Source: Scylla paramamosain
Lineage: Eukaryota; Arthropoda; Malacostraca; Decapoda; Portunidae
Direction of reading: 5' to 3'
Assembly: GCF_035594125.1 (NCBI RefSeq)
Contig: NC_087171.1
Location: 15,220,267 to 15,284,266 of the forward strand
DNA length: 64,000 bases
The position numbers and the translations under genes are program-made. Below, in pieces: positions 54,916-64,000 of this stretch. Under the pieces are notes generated by a model that saw only the letters and a list, made by a program, of their open reading frames with translations, searched no databases and was not told where the DNA came from. Within the stretch, counting starts at the first letter, position 1; each line of letters starts with the position of its first letter.

Positions 54916-55005
54916 CAGTAGTGTGCTACATAAACCATCTTTCCACCATAATCAGAAAGTCAGTAGTGTGCAACATAAACCATTTTTTCACCATAATTAA
55001 AAACT
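54916..55005. repeat. 45-bp tandem duplication, diverged
   Basis: CAGTAGTGTGCTACATAAAC at 54916 recurs as CAGTAGTGTGCAACATAAAC at 54961, followed in both by CAT..TTT.CACCATAAT. Confidence 0.9.
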
Positions 55006-55477
55006 CAAGACTCCCATATGCTCCATACACTTAAACTGAAGGCCTGCACTGCTTTAGATATCTTATAATTTTTGAAATGTTCATTCATATGAAGCATTTT
55101 TATCTTTTGCCAGTGTCCTCAAATGCAGACAGACATTTTATCACCAATATTATTCTACTTTCATACAAATGCTTGCATGTTAAAAATCTTCTGGTACTGA
55201 AAATTCAACATTATATATTTATTAAGCCTGATTTCATTCCACTTTTGAGTTCCCACCATCCAAGTGAAGAAAACCTCACAAGAGTCTGTCTTCATTTGAA
55301 AAATTTCCTTAAGACTCATCCCTGAATCACCACATTGTGGTAAGGGGCCTCATTTTCTTTTTTCTTACTTATGTAAAATGAGGTTATAGGAGCACAGAAA
55401 TTATTTTGAGGGACGGAAATTTTGGAGACTGAACAAGTGTCCACAAATTGCAGGCCTTCCTTCTTCTTTTTTTTTTT

Positions 55478-55500
55478 TATTTATTTTATTTTATTTATTT
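55478..55500 (-). terminator. Candidate poly(A) signals for KLHDC3
   Basis: Several overlapping TTTATT words on the plus strand read as AATAAA on the minus strand, about 460 nt after the stop codon. This is a plausible 3'-UTR end. An isolated alternative lies at 55218-55223. Confidence 0.35.
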
Positions 55501-55960
55501 TTTTAAGGATTCATTTAAAATAACATAGATATCTTGATATACTATAAAAAAATCTTAGTTAAATTAATTTGTGCCTGACCTGAACTGTAGTATATCACAC
55601 CAGGCGTCAGTTCACCAATCACTGCTTAACAATAAAGACCAAGATGTAAGTGGTTATTTGACATCAATTTTGTCACTTGAAAAAGAAAAGGGGAATAAAA
55701 GCTTAACCAAATAATCTGTGGAAACACCTGTTCTGTCTCAGGTTGGAGATTCTTGGATCATATATATAAACCTCTACTTGTTGAAGACAACTGAAAGGAC
55801 CTGAAGTGTGAAAACACCAAGCCAGGCTTCTGTGCATCCTAAAAGCTGCAGCACAGACATGGACAGAGAAGTAGCTGTGGTGCCAGACTGGGGTAGTGAA
55901 AGTTCCATTTTTGTTTCATATTCTTCTGGACTTTGCATTTCGCCCAAGCAATCACTGCAA

Positions 55961-58311
55961 TCATCCAGTGTGGTTTAGGGGCCTTGGAGTTATCTTGTTG
56001 GGCAAAGTCATTACTTCCAACAAAGCTTGAAGCTCCCTTGGGAGCCAAGAGGTGTCAAGCTTAAGGCTTTCTACTCTGATTAGGCACAATGTTTTCAGGC
56101 TTGGTTCTGGAAAATAAAAGAAGTATAAGATAAGTGAAAGAACTCTGATGATTCTCGCATCTCCTTGCCTTATGAAGACACCGCAGGTGGTAAACATACA
56201 AGATGCATTACTTAAGACTGCACCAGCCAGTCCTCTGGGCTTGATGCACCTTGCTTGGCCTTCCCTTATCATGAATACACCTGACCTCTGAAGGGTCCTA
56301 TTTTTCAACTACTTCAATATCCAACACATTTGATTTTATAAGCTGGGAACTGAAGTATTTTTACTATCACCATTACTATCACCTTAAAAACCACTGTTAT
56401 AACTATTATTACTATCACCTCTGTCTATATGTAATATATTTTACTCAGCATTATTGCATAAGGGTAGCTGATTTACATCAAGCTTCCTTCTGTCACATGT
56501 GTTAAATTTTCTAACAAAATTCTGCAGCTTCTCTCTAATAACTTTCACAAAAGCAATCATGTCATCTTCAAAGAAACAAAAATTGACTCCCCTCAATTTT
56601 TGTAATTACTGTAAATGCCCCCTCTTTGACTAGGAACTTTCCAATATTATTAAAAGATTCTACCTTGAAAGAAAAATACCTAAAACAAGAATCAAAGATA
56701 AAATATTTGAAAATGGATAAAACTGGGAATAAAAAAGGGGGAAGAAAAAAAGAAAAAAGAAAAGAAACCAGAAACTTACCAAAATCAAGCACATGGAGAT
56801 CATTGTGATCTTTGAGGCGGCGGTCTGTTGATTCTTCACTGTAGGCATCATCTTCTGCTGGCGTCATATCTTCATAATTTTCCTTTGGGCTGAGAAAAAA
56901 GAAACTATCATATAAATCAATCTACTACAGTGGGAAGTCATCACATCCACAACAACAAAGAAGAAGCTTGTCTTCATCACTGATTTAGGAACTGAAGTCA
57001 TGACAGCTCATAATAGTCTTTAAAGATATACATAACCTTCTAGATACTGCATGACACTATTTATAGAAATCTGGATCCACCTGTACATGACATAATTATA
57101 TTAAACTAACCAACATGCCTCAAACATTGACGAGCTGATGTTTGCTTTATACAAATTATAAATTTTTATATGCACAATATGTATATTTTGTACAACAAAC
57201 CTTCACAAAGAAATACACTATACATATACACTACCTGGTACCCCCAAAGAGGAACATCCTAGAGCCCACAACACAACAAGACTGTCGGCGCCGAGGACAG
57301 GGCCCAACACCCAGGGGTTTCACACGTTCCCAGTAGTGTGTCACTGAAAATTTAGGGAGGTATGTTGTGAAACAGTAGATGAACAGTGCATAAGAAGATT
57401 AGATGTAAAATTATAAATGTAATAAAAGATAAAAAATGCAGGCATTTTATAAAGCAAGAATAAATAAAGTATTAAGAAAGTACGAAAAGCCTCCTCTGGT
57501 TCCATGAGGTATCAAGAGGCCATTGAGGTAACATGTGTGCCAGGAAGCACCATTTATGGTGATAGTACAATTTACTCTGCTGAACTGGTTGCAACCCTTG
57601 CAACCCATAATTACACCAAGGGATCCAATGACACATTAATGACAATGCATTGCAAACAGCATTTCATAAATCAGTAAAAATGTTGTGTTCATTGTGATAG
57701 TGCATTGTTTGAGTATCAGTCATGCCTCTCCCAAGATTCTGCCACTCATCTACCTATCTGTATCTACATATCAAGCTGGCAATCCAACACAGGGTGGCCC
57801 AGACAAAATATCACACACTCATACTCACATTCACACTTTTAGTCCTGCCATTGATAAAAAATAAATAAATAAATATATAAATAAATAAAATAAATAAACA
57901 AATAAAGACAACCATTTCATGAAAACATTATTTATTACATTATTTAGGGAACAATAAATATCTTTGAGGTAAAGTTACATATAAAGCCAATAAACAATAT
58001 CAAAGACATTAAATGTCTTTGTTTATTGTAAGGCATCTGCTACATGGTGGCCAAAATGCAATCAGCATTCACCACTACAATTTTATAAATAAATACTATG
58101 GATAAAGAATACAAATAGATCATAAGAACTGTAAACTGGGAAGGAAAACAACCATGTCTTTTTATCCTAATAAACCTAATGTTTGGATCAGTGCATATGT
58201 GTGAGTAAGAGAAAGCCAAAACACTAATGGGTGAAAGATAATGATGACATTAGCAAATTCTTTGTATAAAAAATATATGAATAAATATAAAATAAATAAA
58301 AATAAAATAAT

Positions 58312-58359
<48 letters not shown>

Positions 58360-61300
58360 AATAATAATAATAATAATAATAATAGTAATAATAATAATAA
58401 TAATAAATAGATAAAAAAAAATAACAGTGCACAACAATACAAGAACACTAATATGCTTACCTGGATCAAATCTGTGTAGATCATTGAAATGACGACCTTC
58501 TTTGCTATTGAACCCCCCAAAAACATAGATGTAGTTCTTGTAAACAACTGAAAAAAAAAAGTTAAGAACAATTCCATTGTCAAAATCAATCCAATAACTT
58601 ATAATATTTCTTTTTGCTCAAATTTCCAGCAAGAAAATTACAAATCATCACATAGCATACCTATCTGAGGTGTATAATGTAAAAGGGGCAACCTGTCATT
58701 TTTTTTTTTTTTCATTTTGAGAAAATCACATTTAAAGGAAGTTTTAAAAATTCAGTCCATAACTCTGGTATTCATTGATGAATTTCAGTGTCTTTATGTT
58801 CATAAAAAGCTTGAAGCAAAAGCCATTGGACTACATAAAAAGTTACCATGACAGCAAGAATTATGCTTCCTTTCAGGGTGAAAACAGAATGTTGGAGGTG
58901 AGTATTCAGAAATTGTTTGTTTTGATGTTTTCAGTAATCAAAGATAACTTTCAACAACTATGTAAAAGAAAAATAACCTAAAGAATAAAAAATGGAATTT
59001 CATTTTCAGAGAATTCCAACATACTCTAAAACCCTTTCCTGCATACTCTATAGACCACATTATTATACAACACTGTGTATTTAATGGTCATAGCACTTGA
59101 CGTCACTGATGGGAGTAGAAAACAACCACACACCACATGCCTCTTTTAAAAGGACTGCCATACCCTACAAATCCTGCATTGGCTGAGTTAGAGAATTATG
59201 CAGCTTTAGGCTTATGAATCATCCCCTTTAAGGTTAACTTTTCCTTAGCTTGCTCCTCCACACAATGTGGCTATAATTTAGCCACCAGATGCTGCCAAAC
59301 ACTCAATACTGCCCAGTTTGGTTAGGTTGCTTCTTTTATGCTATATGGCTCATAAGTTATCAGTCACAGAAGTTACAACCTCTCAGAAAAATAAAGGGAA
59401 AGTGAAGAAAACCTACACTCAAGTAGCACATCAATATCTGTTGGAGATATCAGATAAGACTAGCCATTATACTCACAGGCTGAATGGGACCTGCGACCAA
59501 TAGGGATACTGCCTGACGAGGGAACAATGCTCCAACGGTTGGTGGTTGTGTCTAGAGCATACATATTAGATCCATATTCTTCATGGTCTGGGGAATCATA
59601 CCAACCACTAGGCACTTCCCTTCCTCCCCAAACAAACATGACCCCATCAATTCCTGTTGCTGTGTGAAAGTCACGAAAGATTGGAGATGGCCCCTGTGGA
59701 AAAAAATAACATTAAATATTTTACTTGTTTTCTAGTATATTGTTCATCCTGGGTTACACTCTCTAAATTCCATGAATCTGGCAACCCTCTAGTCTCAAGC
59801 ATCCTTGAAAAAAATAGTCCTAGGATGGGGAACTCAAAATATCTTTCATAAACTTCAGGCAGCAAAGTCATATTTTCACATGCCAAAAATCTTCAAAATA
59901 AGACAACTGACTCATATCTTGCTGTTCATGGTCTGGACATTATATTATACAATATGCATGTATATATCTTTAGTGAGTGCACTTGATAGGCCACGCTCCC
60001 TTCCTTGCTGTACTCATACATCTGGTAGTGCTACCTGATCACAATGATAATTAATCAGATAGCACTGTCAAATGTATGACAACAGTAAGGATAGGAATGT
60101 GACCAATCAAGATATCCTCAGTACACTCACTATACTCAAGCTACAAGATGGGGAGCTTCTAGTGTATTCTTCATATCTTAATATATTAATATCAACCATG
60201 AACCTGTTTGCAGCAGAAAACATAACTGGTTTATGGTTTAAACTAACAAAGTTGAAAAGTAAACAAAAGACTAAAGTCAAAATTCACTTTATAAGATGCA
60301 CTACTGATTCAGCCACGGAAAACATAAAAACTCACGGTAGTTCTGACGTACAACCAAGTCATAGTTCTGAGATTTAAAGTGTGAACTTCTTGAGTGTATG
60401 ATTCCATATATTCCAAATAGCCAGAGAATATGTACATGTGGTCATTGACAATACATGCTGAGTGGCCATCCCTGGCCTCTGGAACTAGTCCCTTCACGTC
60501 TGGGACAGACCATAGGTGGGTGTCTGTAAGTACAAATAGTTTCATGTTCACTAGCTTAATCTAAACAATGTATATAAGAAAATTATTTCATATTTATCAA
60601 CTCCTTATATCTCCTTATATATAAACAATGAAATACTTACTTGTATCAAAACAGTACAGTATATTACAAGCAGTGTTGTCATTTCGACCACCCCAGACAT
60701 AAACCAAGTTTCCAAATGCCACAGCAGTGTGTCCATATCTCTGGAAGGGGACTGTTCTCCTTTCTTGATGGATCTCAACCACTTTCCATCTATAAGTTAC
60801 TGGAAATATCAACAAAGTCAAATTAATAACAATTCAATCATCATTATACACTGGTGATGCAAAACTATATGTTATCAGTGGTGTCAGAGCAGTTCCTTAG
60901 GACCAAAAGTTTTTTCTTCTACTCTTCAAGGTGCTGACTTTTAAAAAGGACAAAAATTTACTTTCCCAAAAAACTCCAACAATAACTCACAGCCAGTAAG
61001 AATGTACCAGTCTGAAAAACTCTTCCATGATCACAGAGCAAGCTTTAAAAAATTATAATTCAATAAATAAAATTCAGAATTTGAACTGAATTTACAGCCA
61101 CAAAAAACCCTCCTATAAGATGAGGAAATTCTGTAACCCAGATTCATTGCAGTACTTGTAGATTCATTGGGATACTTGTAAGGGCCAGCCCAGTGATGTC
61201 TGATCATGTTTTTGGCAACACATATTGTCAAATTTGTCAAATTATATAGTTGTAAAAAATGTACAGTGGGAAAAAAAAAATTGCAATAAAGAACAAGCAC

Positions 61301-61730
61301 TTATTATAAACCAGCTAAAATTTACAGGCCTAGAAATTGTTCCAACACCACAAGGCCACTCTGACAGATATGTATGTAATAACACATATGAAGACATTAG
61401 TAATCATGGGATATAAATATGCACCTATCAAAATTCTGAAAAGGAACAAGATGAGTGATTACTCTAACAATCCTACACACTAAGGATGCTTGGCTGGTGG
61501 CTGTCACAGGGTGATAGCAGCAACAAAGGCTGTGGTGTTCACTGACTCATTATAACCTCATGACCTTCCCAGCACTCACCTGTATCCAAAACATGTACAT
61601 CCATATTCCTGATCGTCTGGTAATTTTCTCCAGTGCAGTAACCCCCAAAGGAATAAATTCTGTCTCCCACAGGCACAGCAGCATGGTTGACCCGCTGTGG
61701 TCCCCCGGCCAGCTCCACTGTCCACAGCAT
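55961..61730 (-). CDS. KLHDC3: Kelch domain-containing protein 3, CUL2 substrate receptor, 8 coding exons, complete
   Basis: Coding exons in transcript order are 61580-61730, 60641-60799, 60336-60523, 59477-59693, 58461-58547, 57235-57343, 56780-56889 and 55961-56106. Every junction is GT-AG and the phases agree, giving 1167 nt and 388 residues (human protein about 382). Six kelch repeats span about residues 12-340. Visible marks are VNHAAVPVGDRIYSFGG at the start, YVWGGRND in repeat 2, FVWGGRE in repeat 4, YVFGGFN in repeat 5 and FLFGGTSP in repeat 6. Repeat 3 has FSG instead of the usual FGG. The last exon holds a BC box, SLKTLCLIRV (residues 343-352), and a Cul2-box-like LPREL (362-366), both aligning with the vertebrate protein. 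The family acts as a CUL2-Elongin B/C receptor that binds C-terminal glycine degrons in cytoplasm and nucleus. The start ATG lies 5 nt inside its exon (acceptor at 61736), so the 5'-UTR begins in an upstream exon. Orthology is near certain; the function is inferred from the family. Confidence 0.95.
57988..58028. repeat. Hairpin-forming inverted repeat in KLHDC3 intron 5
   Basis: CAATAAAC and CAAAGACATT on the left are matched in order by AATGTCTTTG and GTTTATTG on the right, with a short unpaired bulge (about four bases) on the left arm. It lies inside the 57344-58460 intron. It could be a chance palindrome in AT-rich DNA or the core of a small foldback element. Confidence 0.6.
58309..58407. 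repeat. (AAC)n followed by (AAT)n microsatellite in KLHDC3 intron 5
   Basis: About 16 AAC units switch to about 16 AAT units. On the gene strand the block begins about 55 nt after the exon 5 donor site. Confidence 0.97.
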
Positions 61731-61735
61731 GACCC

Positions 61736-61917
61736 CTGAAAATGCATCACTATTTCAGAGCAAATAGGAAAACATTGGAGAACAAAAGCTATAGGTACAT
61801 TAACACTGTTATCAGACACCAAAAAAAAAAAAAAAAAAAAATGATCCAAAAGCTTAAACACAAACTATGTCATTAACACACTAATGCATGGTTGGAGAGA
61901 TAAATGCAAATATTTAC

Positions 61918-62013
<96 letters not shown>

Positions 62014-62750
62014 GACAGACAGAAAGACAGAGACTGACACAGACAAAAGGAGACACAGAAAGTCATATTAGGTTAGGTTTAGAATCACTTCATAATTTAA
62101 TGGCTGATTCCTTAATTTTGTGGATAACAATTTAAAAGAAAAAAAATCACTTTGCCCAGAAATAAATAGTCAGTATCTGGAAATCAGTAGGCTAAGGTTA
62201 CTTAATTTATTTCCATAATACCCATTGACATTTGTCTCAGTGAAATATTATTTACTAATCCTATTGCCTACCAAATAATTAAATTACACTACACTAATGA
62301 GATATGTAGGGGTTAGCTTTAGTTCATATGTATATCATCAGGTACGGAAAATTAAAGGATCCCGGGAAATATCCTGATTTGTCTCTGAATCCTGCGATGC
62401 TGAGAAAACCCTAAACAGAAAACCCTAATTTTCAACTTTAATGATACTTGTAACTTGTTGACCAGGAAGTTTTAATCCCACTTCTGAAATTGTCAGGGCT
62501 TATAACCACGTGACTTCTTAAAAGGCCATGCCAAAGTGGCGCAAGTAAGGAGGCCATCTCACTCTACACAATGAAGAATGTAGACCAAAAAGTGAATCCT
62601 ATAATGAAGGTACAATTCTTGCCACTCAGACAATGCAAGACCCCTGGCAAAATATTGTGCAAGCCCCACACGCTTCAAGTCTACGGCATGACCTTTGATT
62701 AATACAGGGAAGTGTTATACTATGACCTTTAAACGAGTAAATAAACATAC
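61736..62750 (-). other. Proposed first intron of KLHDC3
   Basis: This stretch lies between the proposed 5'-UTR exon and the ATG exon. It holds a long (GA)n microsatellite at 61922-62010 and a poly(A) run near 61820-61840. No coding exon was recognised. Confidence 0.4.
61922..62010. repeat. (GA)n microsatellite
   Basis: An uninterrupted GA run of about 88 bp in the proposed first KLHDC3 intron, about 185 bp from the acceptor of the ATG exon. Confidence 0.98.
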
Positions 62751-62836
62751 CGTAGTGAAGCTGCCTGCTGTCCCGCGGTGGCTCTGTTGTTGTTCTGAAT
62801 TTGACTCAACCAGTTCGGCTAGTGTTGATTTCGGTC

Positions 62837-62840
<4 letters not shown>
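62751..62840 (-). other. KLHDC3: Probable 5'-UTR first exon of KLHDC3
   Basis: The first coding exon starts with a splice acceptor (TTTTCAG at about 61736-61742) only 5 nt before the ATG, so a non-coding exon must lie upstream. On the minus strand a good donor, CACTACG/GTATGT, occurs at 62751/62750 after a GC-richer stretch, and a GA-rich block sits just upstream. The upstream exon edge is a guess. RNA evidence could place the real first exon elsewhere, even outside the window. Confidence 0.45.

Positions 62841-62870
<30 letters not shown>
62837..62870 (-). promoter_or_regulatory. GAGA tract at the proposed KLHDC3 promoter
   Basis: A (CT)n run on the plus strand reads as (GA)n on the minus strand, immediately upstream of the proposed first exon. 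GA repeats bind GAGA-type factors at many arthropod promoters. The same dinucleotide is common throughout this window, so its position here may be chance. Confidence 0.3.
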
Positions 62871-63068
62871 TGAGTTAGAGAACCTAAGAAATTAGTCGGT
62901 AAACCCAGATGAAAATTACTCAGAAGTTAACTTTTTCTTGTGATTTGGACTTCAGAAGCAAGCAAACAGTAAGTGGGTGAAAGGACTGTAATCCATAGTG
63001 TTATGGCAGCCCACCATCATGCACGTTACAACAAGCAGTGAAGCATTCCCATGACAGTGCCCCCACCC

Positions 63069-63070
63069 TT

Positions 63071-63122
<52 letters not shown>
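63069..63122. repeat. (CT)n-(GT)n microsatellite
   Basis: About 12 CT units switch to about 14 GT units. A GC/GT alternating run lies at 63276-63302. Confidence 0.95.
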
Positions 63123-63123
<1 letters not shown>

Positions 63124-64000
63124 TGCACAGGGCACGAGCCAAAGCTCATTTTGTCCTGTCTCCTTAACTATATTTATCCAGTTTCTCTTTAAATGTGTAT
63201 ACTGTGCCAAAACCATCTCTTCCTTCAAATCATTCCAGATTTCAAAAGTTTGATACGGGAAGGTGTGTGTGTCTGCGCGCGCGTGTGTGTGTGTGTGTGT
63301 GTTCATTTTTCTTCGTTTACTACTGGAAAATGGTGAAAAAAAATCATCTGAGGGCTTTCTGTTAGGTTTTGTTAGGTTTTGATTCAATAAGTCCATGAAA
63401 TAGGTTATGCCAGGTTTAGATTCAGTAAGTTCCATGATACCCACTATTGTTCTTATCATGATCACTTACTCTAAACTTATCCAGCAACTCAAGCAAAGCC
63501 ACAAGTTCAACTCTCCAACTGCATTATCCACTCTAGATCTTCCACGCGTTTGCTGCTTCACTAATTCGCATCAAGGAAGATTATATGACTCGCTCTTGCT
63601 TCCTATGGTTCACACTTGCGCCTTCACGCAATCCTACCTCCCGTCCCGCTCTGGCCTCTGTGACTTGAGTCATCGACTTTACGTACACAACTCTTACACA
63701 TGTTATGAAATAGTGTAAGAACGTGAGGCTGTGTTTGTTTCCCTTATCTTACGGTGTAACCAGACTAATAACGTCTCTTATTAATGAGAAGACACCCACT
63801 ACAAGAGAATATAATCCACACCAAAAATCGACGCTACAGATAGATTGATAGATAAATAGATAGATATACATAGAATAGATAAAGGCCAATGAGATGGTGA
63901 TAAGTGCTAAGATCATACACAGCAATTGTATATGCCCCTAACCTTACTTATAAGAGAAAAGATCTAGCACGAGTCTTTTAATTATTATTATAAGCACAGA
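63123..64000. other. Right-edge stretch, no gene seen
   Basis: It contains a diverged 38-bp tandem pair (GATTCAATAAGTCCATGA at 63381, GATTCAGTAAGTTCCATGA at 63419) and a short (GATA)n region near 63840-63870. No exon was recognised. Confidence 0.5.

Noticed and set aside
60072..60377. 101-codon plus-strand frame
   Set aside because: It overlaps KLHDC3 exon 3 and intron 3 on the opposite strand and has no similarity of its own.

Overview
This is nuclear DNA from an animal, most likely an arthropod and probably a decapod crustacean. The pointers are: spliced genes with GT-AG introns; a block of degenerate CCTAA (TTAGG) repeats matching the arthropod telomere motif; very dense long di- and trinucleotide microsatellites; and a decayed non-LTR retrotransposon fragment of a type I associate with decapod genomes. 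The decapod assignment is inference. There are no prokaryotic operons, CRISPR arrays or phage genes.

Two protein-coding genes can be supported. (1) On the minus strand, 55961-61730 holds a complete coding sequence for KLHDC3 (kelch domain-containing protein 3), a CUL2 ubiquitin-ligase substrate receptor. Eight coding exons with matching splice phases give 388 residues, ending in a recognisable BC box and Cul2 box. A 5'-UTR exon and GAGA-rich promoter are proposed near 62751-62870. (2) On the plus strand, 45136-48222 holds a three-exon gene for a small secreted protein of 162 residues. It has a signal peptide, one CPxGYxxDxxxxCR cysteine loop, an arginine-rich segment and an acidic tail. I do not recognise its family.

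The rest is non-coding and repeat-rich. Region 1-45 kb is a mosaic of microsatellites, about 18 copies of a roughly 200-bp foldback (MITE-like) element called family A here, four copies of a second inverted-terminus element (family B), three copies of a short retrotransposon-tail repeat (family C), possible tRNA-derived SINE heads, a broken reverse-transcriptase C-terminus (6982-7554) and several local tandem duplications. From about 48 kb to 63 kb the sequence is more AT-rich and I found no family A or B copies; it holds the KLHDC3 gene, long (TA)n and (GA)n tracts and a pair of adjacent near-perfect hairpins (49382-49440).

The two genes are about 8 kb apart and converge (the plus-strand gene ends at 48222, the minus-strand gene ends at 55961). 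Nothing suggests they act together. I found no convincing new multi-gene system. The most interesting items are the unnamed secreted protein, the dense foldback family, the twin hairpins, the telomere-like block and the extreme purine-pyrimidine tracts.
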